Below, in pieces: positions 53,584-61,343 of a stretch of DNA of 64,000 nucleotides. Positions within the stretch are counted from its first letter, which is position 1; the number at the start of each line of letters is the position of its first letter. The stretch spans positions 1 through 64,000 of the forward strand of contig NZ_JAPPSQ010000017.1 in NCBI RefSeq assembly GCF_026652115.1, read 5' to 3'. Made by a program: the position numbers and the translations under genes. This stretch comes from Algoriphagus sp. PAP.12. Its GTDB lineage: Bacteria; Bacteroidota; Bacteroidia; Cytophagales; Cyclobacteriaceae. Below the pieces are notes generated by a model. The model was not told the origin of the DNA, made no database searches, and saw only the letters and a program-made list of their open reading frames with translations.

Positions 53584-54165
53584 TTAATTCTCCCAAGTAC
53601 TTTTCCACTCTTTCTCAAACCAAGTCCCATCTTTATCCTTCTCCAAAAGAAAAGCTCCTCCTTCACCATATCCCCCTGGAAACCCGACGAAATAATCATA
53701 TTGCAAGTACATGGCTGTTGAATCTATGTTGTATAGTGGAATATAAAACACATAAAACTCTTCAGGTAAATCCTCACTATTCGTCCACAGGTTTTCCAAA
53801 AGAGAATTCAAATAGAATGAAGTTTTAATTTTAGGCCGATCCAAAATCTGCATTTTTAGATGCAATAAGGTTGAACTATCATTTGGGAATTTTTCATTTT
53901 GAAGAGATTCAACAATATCTAACTCATTTCTTACAAAAGGGTCTTTTGGTGGTATTATAAGGCCATCTTCAGATATATCTATTTCATAATATTCGTATGG
54001 CTTTAAAGAATGATAAATAAAAACATCATCCTTTATTCTTCCTGCATGGATTAGGTCAGTTAATATTTGAGAAATTAGAACATTCCCATTTTGAGATGGC
54101 TTATTTTGAACCTGCGATTTACATCCTAATAAAATCAATACCAGAAAAAGATAAATGAATTTCAT
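53584..54165 (-). CDS. Uncharacterised lipoprotein
   Basis: A 193-residue protein with a lipoprotein signal (YLFLVLILLGCKS, Cys about 14) and no recognised domain; the body carries FYVFYIPLYNIDSTAMYLQY and a Gly-rich FVGFPGGYGEGGAF segment. The longest frame starts at 54183; the ATG at 54165 begins the signal peptide. It lies downstream of the lysS terminator in the same direction. Confidence 0.7.
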   Translation of the reverse strand: MKFIYLFLVLILLGCKSQVQNKPSQNGNVLISQILTDLIHAGRIKDDVFIYHSLKPYEYYEIDISEDGLIIPPKDPFVRNELDIVESLQNEKFPNDSSTLLHLKMQILDRPKIKTSFYLNSLLENLWTNSEDLPEEFYVFYIPLYNIDSTAMYLQYDYFVGFPGGYGEGGAFLLEKDKDGTWFEKEWKSTWEN

Positions 54166-54212
54166 AACCGACTTTTCATTCAATTTACTATTTCGATTTT
54201 CTCAAAAAACAA

Positions 54213-54238
54213 AAAACCCGAAGCAAGCTTCGGGTTTT
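54213..54238 (-). terminator. Intrinsic terminator of lysS
   Basis: AAAACCCGAAGC (54213-54224) and GCTTCGGGTTTT (54227-54238) form a perfect 12-bp stem; on the minus strand a T-rich tract follows. It lies 24 nt after the lysS stop. Confidence 0.92.
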
Positions 54239-54261
54239 AACTTTTATTAAATGTGTGTTTT

Positions 54262-55968
54262 TTACTCCACCACAGAAACCATCAAGGTCTCTCCTTCTTT
54301 AGCAACTTTCAAGGCTCCTTTTTTGGTCAGGCCTTTGATCGCCACATCCCATTTTTTATTACTCAATCCGGCTTGATCTTTGACAATCAGTAATTCCGCA
54401 GGAGAGTTTTTTGCCACAAGATCAAAGACCATTTTCTCTTCTTCAGTCATTTCCACCTGCTTTTTCTCAGGTCTCATTTGAGGGAAGAACAATACTTCCT
54501 GAATCGTAGTCTTATTGGTCATCAACATAGTCAATCGGTCAATTCCGATTCCCAATCCTGATGTAGGGGGCATTCCATATTCCAAGGCTCTTAAAAAGTC
54601 CTCATCCATAGCCATTGCCTCATCATCTCCTCTAGCTGCCAATTTCAACTGATCTTCGAATCTCTCACGCTGATCAATTGGATCATTCAATTCGGTATAA
54701 GCATTGGCGATCTCTTTTCCATTGACGAACAACTCAAATCGCTCCACCAAACCTTCTTCAGTTCTGTGCTTTTTAGCCAAAGGTGTCATTTCGATCGGAT
54801 AATCCGTGATATAGGTCGGCTGAATCAAATTCGCTTCCACTTTCTCACCAAAGATCTCATCAATCAATTTGCCTTTGCCCATAGTCTCATCGGTTTCGAT
54901 ACCCATGTCTTTACAAACCTGAAGAAGTTCAGACTCATCCATTTTGCTTACATCGATTCCCGCATATTCTTTAATAGAATCATACATGGTCAATCTTCTG
55001 TATGGACCAGCAAAATCAATCACATTTTCTCCGACAGTCACTTTGGTATCCTCATGAAGGGCCAAGGTCACTTTCTCAAGCAAGTCCTCTACCATCTCCA
55101 TCATCCAGATATAATCCTTGTAGGCCACATAGATTTCCATAGATGTAAACTCTGGATTGTGGGTTCGGTCCATTCCTTCATTACGGAACATTTTCCCAAA
55201 CTCATAAACCCCATCAAAACCACCTACAATCAGCCTTTTTAGATATAGCTCATTGGCAATCCTCAAGAAAAGAGGCATATCCAAGGTGTTGTGATGGGTT
55301 TCAAATGGTCTTGCTGCAGCTCCGCCATGAACAGCCTGAAGAATTGGTGTTTCAACTTCCAGCCAGTTATGATCATCAAAATATCTTCTCATGGTAGAGA
55401 TGATCTTGGATCTGGTGAAGAATGTCTGTTTCACCTCAGGGTTCACCGTCAGATCCACATAACGTTGTCTGTATCTCAATTCTGGATCAGTGAATCCATC
55501 AAATACATTTCCATCTTCATCTCTTTTCACCACGGGAAGCGGCTTCACGGATTTAGAAAGAACTTTCAATTCTGTTACGTGCAAAGAAATCTCACCAGTC
55601 TGAGTAGTGAAAATATATCCCTTCACTCCAATGAAATCTCCGATACCCAAAAGTTTCTTGAAAACGGAATTATATAAAGTCTTGTCGTCTCCGGGACAGA
55701 TATCATCTCTTCTGACATAAATCTGCAAACGTCCCGTTGAATCCTGGATTTCCGCAAAAGAAGCCGATCCCATGATCCTTCTGGACATCAATCTTCCGGC
55801 AATAGAAATACCCTTGTAATCGTTCTTTCGGTTTTCATAATTTCTATGAATGTCCTCAGCGGTCACATTGATAGGGAAAGCTTCAGCAGGATAAGGATTC
55901 ACTCCCAATCGCATCAGTTCTTCCCGATCTTTTCTTCTTTCTATTTCCTGTTCGCTCAAAAGTTGCAT
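54262..55968 (-). CDS. lysS: Lysine--tRNA ligase (class II)
   Basis: Charges tRNA(Lys). 568 residues, about 60 longer than E. coli LysS. An N-terminal OB-fold anticodon-binding domain (about 55-160; [20 protein letters not shown]) is followed by the class II core with [20 protein letters not shown] (motif 1), [20 protein letters not shown] (motif 2) and [13 protein letters not shown] (motif 3). The extra C-terminal 70 residues ([20 protein letters not shown]) form a small helix-turn domain seen in Bacteroidota LysRS. Its own terminator follows. Confidence 0.96.
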   Translation of the reverse strand: MQLLSEQEIERRKDREELMRLGVNPYPAEAFPINVTAEDIHRNYENRKNDYKGISIAGRLMSRRIMGSASFAEIQDSTGRLQIYVRRDDICPGDDKTLYNSVFKKLLGIGDFIGVKGYIFTTQTGEISLHVTELKVLSKSVKPLPVVKRDEDGNVFDGFTDPELRYRQRYVDLTVNPEVKQTFFTRSKIISTMRRYFDDHNWLEVETPILQAVHGGAAARPFETHHNTLDMPLFLRIANELYLKRLIVGGFDGVYEFGKMFRNEGMDRTHNPEFTSMEIYVAYKDYIWMMEMVEDLLEKVTLALHEDTKVTVGENVIDFAGPYRRLTMYDSIKEYAGIDVSKMDESELLQVCKDMGIETDETMGKGKLIDEIFGEKVEANLIQPTYITDYPIEMTPLAKKHRTEEGLVERFELFVNGKEIANAYTELNDPIDQRERFEDQLKLAARGDDEAMAMDEDFLRALEYGMPPTSGLGIGIDRLTMLMTNKTTIQEVLFFPQMRPEKKQVEMTEEEKMVFDLVAKNSPAELLIVKDQAGLSNKKWDVAIKGLTKKGALKVAKEGETLMVSVVE

Positions 55969-56002
55969 TGTATTGGTTTGAGATTTTTAAATTTTCTGTT
56001 TT

Positions 56003-56033
56003 ATGTCCGATGTCCGATGTCCGATGTCCGATG
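56003..56033. repeat. Four tandem copies of a seven-base repeat
   Basis: ATGTCCG occurs four times in a row (56003-56030) and is followed by ATG. It lies in the 134-bp gap between lysS and proline dehydrogenase. Confidence 0.85.
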
Positions 56034-56097
56034 ATTCCTCTCTATCCCACTCCAAACATCAAGAATCTACTTCGTAATTTTCATTTGTACTCTGAAA

Positions 56098-56122
56098 ACT
56101 GATCACTGACCACTGATCACTG
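56098..56122. repeat. Seven-base repeats across the proline dehydrogenase stop codon
   Basis: ACTGATCACTG occurs at 56098-56108 and 56112-56122, giving CTGATCA CTGACCA CTGATCA CTG in seven-base steps. The stop codon of the minus-strand gene (56103-56105) lies inside the array. Confidence 0.75.
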
Positions 56123-57290
56123 CTTTCCTTCTCTTCATCTCCCGTTTGACCAGTTCAAATTCTCTTGAACTTTGTCCTGCAATGGAAGTATTCTCTGCCG
56201 CTCTTCTTGTCAGATAAGGCATTACCTTTTCCACCGGACCATAAGGCACATATTTCACTACATTGTATCCAGCATTTGCCAAATTGAAGGAAATATTATC
56301 ACTCATCCCATAAAGCTGTGAGAAATAAACTCGTTCGCTCTTTGGGTCGATTCCATTTAAATTCATCAACTCAGTCAGTTGAAGACTACTATTCTCATTG
56401 TGCGTGGCACAGACTAAATAAACCCCATTTTCTACCGCAAATTGGATAGCAGCATCGTAATCGCGGTCTGTTGCAGCCTTATTCGGTTGGATAGGATCCT
56501 GATACCCCATTTCTTCTGCCCTCTCCCTCTCCTTTTCCATATAAGCACCACGAACCGGCTTAGCTCCTAACAAATAACCTTTGTTCGCAGCTACGGCCTG
56601 AGCTTTTTTCAATCTCTCCAATGAATCATGACGATACATCTGATAGGTATTATACACCACGCATCTTTCGGTGTTGTATTTCTCCATCATCTCATAAGTC
56701 AAATCATCTATCACATCCTGAAACCACGTTTCTTCAGCATCAGATAGGATCTTGATTCCCAAATCATGGGCTGCTTTGCAAAGTTTATCCACCCTTCCTC
56801 TCAGTCTTTCAAAAGCCAGCTCTTCATCAGTAGTTAACTTCTCACCAGCCTGGATCTTGGTCATGATGTGGTAATCGCCCAATCCAGTTACTTTAAAAAC
56901 GCCAAAGGGCATGTAGTCTGTTTTAGCTGATTCTACCAAGGTTTCCAAAATCTCAGCTGTGGTCTTTTCAAAGCTCTCCTCATCTCCCTTCCCTTCAATA
57001 GATAAATCCAGAATGGACTTCACACCATAATTGGCCAATTTATGACAAGCTTGGATTGTTTCTGCAATAGTTTCTCCACCGCAGAAGTGTCCAAACATGG
57101 TTTTTTTCATGATTCCTTTTACCGGCAGTTTCAGTTTAAAAGCCAAATTGGCCAGACCGATTCCCAGGTCAGAAATCAAATTATTATTCAGCGTTGCAAA
57201 AATCAAATACATTTTGCGCAGCTCCGCATCGCTTTTTGAGGCGAATGCAACTTTCAGATTCTCGAAAGATATTTGGGGTTTTACAGGCAT
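56103..57290 (-). CDS. Proline dehydrogenase
   Basis: FAD-dependent oxidation of proline to pyrroline-5-carboxylate, the first step of proline use; it works at the inner membrane. 395 residues, the monofunctional Bacteroidota type. Landmarks: FGHFCGGETIAETIQACHKL, KILSDAEETWFQDVIDD, YQMYRHDSLERLKKA, RGAYMEKERERAEEMG and the C-terminal NLANAGYNVVKYVPYGPVEK and MPYLTRRAAENTS. The open frame starts at 57311, but a perfect -7 element (TATCTTTG, 57309-57316) covers that codon, so the ATG at 57290 is chosen. Confidence 0.93.
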   Translation of the reverse strand: MPVKPQISFENLKVAFASKSDAELRKMYLIFATLNNNLISDLGIGLANLAFKLKLPVKGIMKKTMFGHFCGGETIAETIQACHKLANYGVKSILDLSIEGKGDEESFEKTTAEILETLVESAKTDYMPFGVFKVTGLGDYHIMTKIQAGEKLTTDEELAFERLRGRVDKLCKAAHDLGIKILSDAEETWFQDVIDDLTYEMMEKYNTERCVVYNTYQMYRHDSLERLKKAQAVAANKGYLLGAKPVRGAYMEKERERAEEMGYQDPIQPNKAATDRDYDAAIQFAVENGVYLVCATHNENSSLQLTELMNLNGIDPKSERVYFSQLYGMSDNISFNLANAGYNVVKYVPYGPVEKVMPYLTRRAAENTSIAGQSSREFELVKREMKRRKAVISGQ

Positions 57291-57308
57291 CTTGCTCAAA
57301 TAAAGGTG

Positions 57309-57316
57309 CAAAGATA
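57309..57316 (-). promoter_or_regulatory. -7 element of the proline dehydrogenase promoter
   Basis: On the minus strand TATCTTTG is a perfect TAnnTTTG. The start would fall about 15-20 nt before the chosen ATG. No clear -33 TTTG is seen. Confidence 0.5.
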
Positions 57317-57683
57317 TTAATAAAAAGGTTTTTGCTTATGTTTTGTTAGGGATTTTGCCGGATTCCTACCTATAAATAAAAGGAAGTCAAAAAGGGATTT
57401 TCCAAGCTTTGGTTTTGGCTCTATTTTCAAGATTATCAAATTGGTTTTTAACCCTTGAAAAATAATTTGAAAGCCACAGAATCCAACCTCCATATTTCCT
57501 TTGCCTCTTTCAAAAAAGAGATAAATAAAATTTCCCCATCCATTTTCCAAATAATATTCTGAATTGAATTAATTTTTAACCCCGAATTAATGAATTCATG
57601 ATTTTTTAACCTGAATTTTAAAAGAATTATAAATGTTGGTTACTAACATTGTGTATTCATTAATTAAAATTTGAAAAAAATAT

Positions 57684-57714
57684 TTTGCAAATAGAATTTA
57701 CCAGCTTACATTTA
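57684..57714 (+). promoter_or_regulatory. Promoter of the aromatic amino acid operon
   Basis: TTTG (57684-57687), 19 nt, then TACATTTA (57707-57714), one mismatch from TAnnTTTG at the preferred spacing. Transcription should start near 57719-57721, on the leader ATG, so the leader ORF would be translated from an mRNA without 5' UTR. Confidence 0.55.
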
Positions 57715-57718
57715 CGGC

Positions 57719-57814
57719 ATGTTAATCACAGCCGCGATTTATTTTACCTTCTTTTACTTTTACTTTCGAAGCCAAAATCGAATCGGAGCTGTGTATTGTC
57801 TAGCCAAAAACTAA
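57719..57814 (+). CDS. Phe/Tyr-rich leader peptide of the aromatic operon
   Basis: A 31-codon ORF upstream of the DAHP synthase gene. Codons 7-16 read IYFTFFYFYF, so eight of ten are Phe or Tyr, with five Phe and four Tyr in the whole peptide. The density far exceeds chance and matches the leader peptides (pheL, tyr-type) that sense charged tRNA in attenuation. The stop (57812-57814) is 16 nt before the terminator stem and the antiterminator strand overlaps codons 20-23. The gene is too short for standard ORF finding. The peptide itself probably has no function beyond being translated. Confidence 0.85.
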   Translation: MLITAAIYFTFFYFYFRSQNRIGAVYCLAKN

Positions 57815-57860
57815 AAGAACATAAACAACTAAAAGCCCGATTCGAAAGAGTCGGGCTTTT
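57730..57860 (+). promoter_or_regulatory. Transcription attenuator with three alternative pairings
   Basis: Segment 1 (57730-57739, AGCCGCGATT) can pair with segment 2 (57781-57790, AATCGGAGCT) with two mismatches. Segment 2 as TCGAATCGG (57778-57786) is the exact complement of CCGATTCGA (57837-57845) in segment 3. Segment 3 also pairs with segment 4 to form the terminator (57831-57860). Stalling at the Phe/Tyr codons (57740-57766) would block segment 1, free segment 2 for 2:3 pairing and allow read-through; free translation would favour 1:2 and 3:4 and stop transcription. The logic is established for E. coli trp and phe; its use here is inferred from sequence. Confidence 0.8.
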
Positions 57861-57863
57861 TTC
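57831..57863 (+). terminator. Attenuator terminator of the aromatic operon
   Basis: AAAAGCCCGATTC (57831-57843) pairs over 13 positions, with one G-U, with GAGTCGGGCTTTT (57848-57860) around a GAAA tetraloop, and is followed by TTC after a six-T run. It lies 24 nt before the first structural gene, so its only plausible role is regulation. Confidence 0.93.
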
Positions 57864-57883
57864 ATTTAAACACGCTCAGCCGT

Positions 57884-58981
57884 ATGAAATCTCACAAACA
57901 AATTAAAGACTGGGGGCTAGGACTCTCTACCCCGCTGATTATCGCAGGACCTTGCTCCGCTGAAACTCCTGAGCAGATCGAGCAGATCTGTAAAGAAATG
58001 AAGGAAGAAAACATGGTTCCTCAGCTTTTCAGAGCAGGTATTTGGAAACCAAGAACAAGACCGGGCTCTTTCGAAGGAATCGGTGAAGACGGTTTGAAAT
58101 GGATGGAGATCGTAAGACATCATCTTAACATTCCAATTACTGTAGAAGTTGGTAATGCTGCTCATGCTGAATTGGCTTTGAAACACAAGGTAGATGTAGT
58201 TTGGATCGGAGCCAGAACCACTGTAAACCCATTCGCTGTTCAAGAAATCGCTGAAGCACTTCGTGGTTCTGATGTACCAGTGATGGTGAAAAACCCAATG
58301 AACCCAGATTTGGATCTTTGGGTGGGTGCATTGGAAAGAATGCATGCAGTAGGCCTGGATAAATTGGCAGCAATCCACCGCGGATTCTCTGATGCTTATG
58401 ACAAGCGTTTCAGAAATAAGCCAAACTGGTCTATGCCTATCCACTTGAAGAGAGTTTGGAAAGGAATGGAGGTTATCAACGACCCTTCTCACATCGCAGG
58501 TAGAAGAGACGGTATTTTGGAAATCTCTCAAAGAGCCATGAACTTCGGTTTGGATGGTTTAATGATCGAGACTCACCACAACCCTGACAAAGCTTGGTCT
58601 GATGCCAAACAACAAGTGACTCCTAAGGCCTTGAAAGAAATCATCAATGCAATTGATTTCAAAGAACCGCTAGAGCAAATGGCCCCAGACGAAAAACTTC
58701 AGGATCTGAGAAGAGCTGTCGATCATCTGGATGATCAATTGTTGGATATTTTGCAAGAAAGATTCGCTGTGATCGACCAAATTGGAGCACACAAAAGAGA
58801 GCACCATTTGACAGTTTTCCAATCTGACAGATGGAAAGACGTAATGGAAAGCCGTACCAAAAAAGGTATGGAAAAGCATTTGAGCGAGAAGTTTATGAAG
58901 GAGTTGCTTTATTGTATTCACGAAGAGTCCGTGAAGAGACAAGAAAAACAACTCCGTGAAGCTGAAGCTTTGAAAAAATAA
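57884..58981 (+). CDS. Bifunctional DAHP synthase/chorismate mutase
   Basis: Catalyses the first step of aromatic synthesis (PEP plus erythrose 4-phosphate to DAHP) and, in its C-terminal domain, chorismate to prephenate. 365 residues. The N-terminal barrel is of the type I-beta/KDPG-like class: LIIAGPCSAETPEQIEQICK, FRAGIWKPRTRPGSFEGIGE, VWIGARTTVNPFAVQE and IHRGFSDAYDKRFRNKPNWS. Residues of about 270-360 form an AroQ-type helical mutase (LRRAVDHLDDQLLDILQERF, IGAHKREH). It is the first gene of the operon controlled by the attenuator and sits where both Phe and Tyr branches start. Confidence 0.94.
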   Translation: MKSHKQIKDWGLGLSTPLIIAGPCSAETPEQIEQICKEMKEENMVPQLFRAGIWKPRTRPGSFEGIGEDGLKWMEIVRHHLNIPITVEVGNAAHAELALKHKVDVVWIGARTTVNPFAVQEIAEALRGSDVPVMVKNPMNPDLDLWVGALERMHAVGLDKLAAIHRGFSDAYDKRFRNKPNWSMPIHLKRVWKGMEVINDPSHIAGRRDGILEISQRAMNFGLDGLMIETHHNPDKAWSDAKQQVTPKALKEIINAIDFKEPLEQMAPDEKLQDLRRAVDHLDDQLLDILQERFAVIDQIGAHKREHHLTVFQSDRWKDVMESRTKKGMEKHLSEKFMKELLYCIHEESVKRQEKQLREAEALKK

Positions 58982-59002
58982 TACAATTGGCTGAGTAAAA
59001 TT

Positions 59003-59029
59003 AGAAAGGGAGGCATCTTCTCCCTTTCT
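59003..59029 (+). terminator. Hairpin between the DAHP synthase and aroB genes
   Basis: AGAAAGGGA (59003-59011) and TCCCTTTCT (59021-59029) form a perfect 9-bp stem; TTATC follows, a weak U tract. It could lower downstream expression or stabilise the upstream mRNA. No promoter is seen before aroB, so full termination is unlikely. Confidence 0.5.
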
Positions 59030-59054
59030 TTATCACTCCAATTTAATACATCCT

Positions 59055-60089
59055 GTGAATCCTGTTTACATAAGTACCTCACCAGTCCTAAAGCTTTCCG
59101 AATTATTGGAGGGATTAAGTTTTTCTTCTCTTTTCGTATTGACAGATGAAAACACCCAGCAACATTGCTATCCATTGATTCAAAAAGCACTCCCTAAAGA
59201 ACATCACCTATTCACTTTCCCTGCGGGGGAATCCCACAAAAACCTAGAAACCTGTGCTTCTATTTGGTCTGAGATGACCGAGGCCGGACTAGACCGAAAG
59301 GCACTTTGCCTCAATATCGGTGGTGGAGTATTGGGAGACATGGGAGGATTTTGTGCCAGTATTTACAAAAGAGGAATCCGATTCATCAATATGCCCACCA
59401 CCCTACTTTCTCAGGTTGATGCCAGTGTTGGAGGGAAGTTGGGAATTGATTTTGAAGGATTAAAAAATCATTTGGGAGTTTTCAATGAACCGGAATTTGT
59501 ATTAATCAGTCCGGAATTTCTAAAAACCCTTCCTGAAAATGAATTAAGGTCCGGTTTTGCAGAAATAATCAAGCATGGATTGATTAAGGATCACACCTAT
59601 TTTGAAATGCTCAATTTTGAGGATTGGAAAACCAATGATTGGGAATACTTAATCGAACATTCGGTTGCCATCAAAAAGGCTGTGGTTCAAGAAGATCCAA
59701 AAGAAGCAGGACTTCGAAAAATTTTGAATTTTGGTCATACTATTGGACATGCCTTGGAAACTCATTTTCTGGATGGCCCTAAGCACCTTCTTCACGGAGA
59801 AGCGATTGCTGCAGGTATGATCTGTGAAGCATGGCTTTCTGTTCAAAAAACAGGTTTATCCCAAGAGGATCTGAACCAGATTCAGGAGAAACTTTTACAG
59901 GTCTACGGCAAAATCCAGCTTTCCAAAGATGACTTTGGAGCAGCATTGGACCTTTGTCTTCAGGACAAAAAGAATGAAGGAAAGGAAATTCTCTTTTCCC
60001 TCCTTGAAAATATTGGGAATTGCACATACAATATCCCTGTCAGCAGAAAAGAAATCGAAGCTGCACTCTCCTATTATTGCACTATTTAA
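59055..60089 (+). CDS. aroB: 3-dehydroquinate synthase
   Basis: NAD- and metal-dependent conversion of DAHP to 3-dehydroquinate, step 2 of the shikimate pathway. 344 residues, starting with GTG. Motifs: FPAGESHKNLETC, GGGVLGDMGGFCASIYKRGI (about 96-115), PTTLLSQVDASVGGKLGIDF, RSGFAEIIKHGLIKD and NFGHTIGHALETHF with metal-binding His residues. It is 73 nt from the upstream gene, with a hairpin in the gap. Confidence 0.96.
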   Translation: MNPVYISTSPVLKLSELLEGLSFSSLFVLTDENTQQHCYPLIQKALPKEHHLFTFPAGESHKNLETCASIWSEMTEAGLDRKALCLNIGGGVLGDMGGFCASIYKRGIRFINMPTTLLSQVDASVGGKLGIDFEGLKNHLGVFNEPEFVLISPEFLKTLPENELRSGFAEIIKHGLIKDHTYFEMLNFEDWKTNDWEYLIEHSVAIKKAVVQEDPKEAGLRKILNFGHTIGHALETHFLDGPKHLLHGEAIAAGMICEAWLSVQKTGLSQEDLNQIQEKLLQVYGKIQLSKDDFGAALDLCLQDKKNEGKEILFSLLENIGNCTYNIPVSRKEIEAALSYYCTI

Positions 60090-60113
60090 TTTTCAACCTT
60101 GTCTACAGAAACC

Positions 60114-61343
60114 ATGGAGATTTTAGAACTGAGCCAAAAATCAGCCTTCGCTCCTACGACCATACCACTTCCTTCCTCCAAAAGTGAATCTAACCGAGTT
60201 CTGATCATTGATGCTTTGACTGAGGGCAAAAATGAAATCTCCAACCTCGCTGAGGCTCGGGATACCCAAACCATGATTCGACTGCTGGGAAAGAATCCTC
60301 CAGTCTATGATGTATTGGATGCGGGGACAACGATGCGCTTTTTGACTGCTTATGCAGCCATCACCAACCAAAATAAAGTCATGACTGGCACAGCTAGAAT
60401 GTGTCAGAGACCTATCGGTATTTTGGTGGATGCATTAAGAGCAATTGGAGCAGAAATTCATTATATGAATGTGGAAGGTTATCCTCCATTGGCAATTCAT
60501 GGATTGGCAGAACAAACTTCAGATAATGTAAAAATCAGAGGAGACGTTTCCAGCCAATACATTTCTGCCATGCTAATGATCGCTCCAATTCTTCCCAAAG
60601 GACTGGAAATCGAACTAGAAGGAAAAGTAGGAAGTAGAACCTACATTGAAATGACTCTGGAATTGATGGCCAAATTTGGTATCAACTACTCCTGGGAAGA
60701 AAATATCATCAAAGTAGCTCACCAAAGCTATCAACCTACCGAATTCATGGTAGAAAGCGACTGGTCTGGTGCGAGTTACTGGTTTAGTTTGCTAGCCTGT
60801 GCTGATTCAGGAGAGCTATTTTTGAAGGGACTAAAAGAAGACAGTTTGCAAGGAGATTCCAAAATCGTGGAGATCATGTCTCATTTGGGAATCAAAAGCA
60901 CCTTTAATAAGGAAGGAGTCAAATTGGAAAAAATTCCGGTAACTGGTTTAAAAGAATTTGATTTCACCCACTGCCCGGATTTAGCTCAAACAGTTGCCGT
61001 GACTTGTGCCATTTTGGGTCAAGATGCCAAATTCACCGGCTTAGAAAGTTTGAGAATCAAGGAAACGGATCGGATCTACGCCTTGCAGCAGGAGTTAGCC
61101 AAATTCAATGCGGAATTCAACGAAGTTGAACCTGAAGTCTTTCAGGTAATTCCATCGGTAACCATGCCGAATGAAGTGCAAATCCATACCTATGATGACC
61201 ATAGAATGGCCATGGCTTTTATGCCACTTTTAACCAAAACCAAAGTTTTGATTGAGGATCCTGAAGTGGTAAACAAATCCTATCCAAGTTTCTGGAAACA
61301 CTGTCAATTGGCTGGAATCAGCTGTGTCAATCATGAGTCATAA
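60114..61343 (+). CDS. aroA: 3-phosphoshikimate 1-carboxyvinyltransferase (EPSP synthase)
   Basis: Joins shikimate 3-phosphate and PEP to EPSP, step 6 of the pathway. 409 residues from the ATG at 60114; the frame is open to a TTG at 60099, five codons earlier. Seen: LPSSKSESNRVLIIDAL (N-terminal substrate loop), LDAGTTMRFLTAYAAI, SRTYIEMTLELMAKFGI, ESDWSGASYWFSLLA and TYDDHRMAMAFMPLL. It is a little short of the common 430 and diverged in the first domain (GTTMRF in place of GNSGTT-type context), so glyphosate class cannot be assigned. Confidence 0.94.
   Translation: MEILELSQKSAFAPTTIPLPSSKSESNRVLIIDALTEGKNEISNLAEARDTQTMIRLLGKNPPVYDVLDAGTTMRFLTAYAAITNQNKVMTGTARMCQRPIGILVDALRAIGAEIHYMNVEGYPPLAIHGLAEQTSDNVKIRGDVSSQYISAMLMIAPILPKGLEIELEGKVGSRTYIEMTLELMAKFGINYSWEENIIKVAHQSYQPTEFMVESDWSGASYWFSLLACADSGELFLKGLKEDSLQGDSKIVEIMSHLGIKSTFNKEGVKLEKIPVTGLKEFDFTHCPDLAQTVAVTCAILGQDAKFTGLESLRIKETDRIYALQQELAKFNAEFNEVEPEVFQVIPSVTMPNEVQIHTYDDHRMAMAFMPLLTKTKVLIEDPEVVNKSYPSFWKHCQLAGISCVNHES

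Larger units (their letters stand above)
57291..57718. other. 428-base gap before the aromatic leader
   Basis: AT-rich region between the divergent proline dehydrogenase and aromatic leader. It contains the -7 element of the former (57309-57316) and the promoter of the latter (57684-57714). An open frame on the minus strand at 57317-57550 has no recognisable product and probably is not a gene. Confidence 0.65.

Noticed and set aside
34498..56122. Whether the repeat arrays are CRISPR
   Set aside because: Units are seven bases, contiguous and without spacers, and no cas gene is present.
57317..57550. A 77-codon minus-strand open frame upstream of proline dehydrogenase
   Set aside because: Low-complexity AT-rich translation, no domain, and it would lie across the promoter region.
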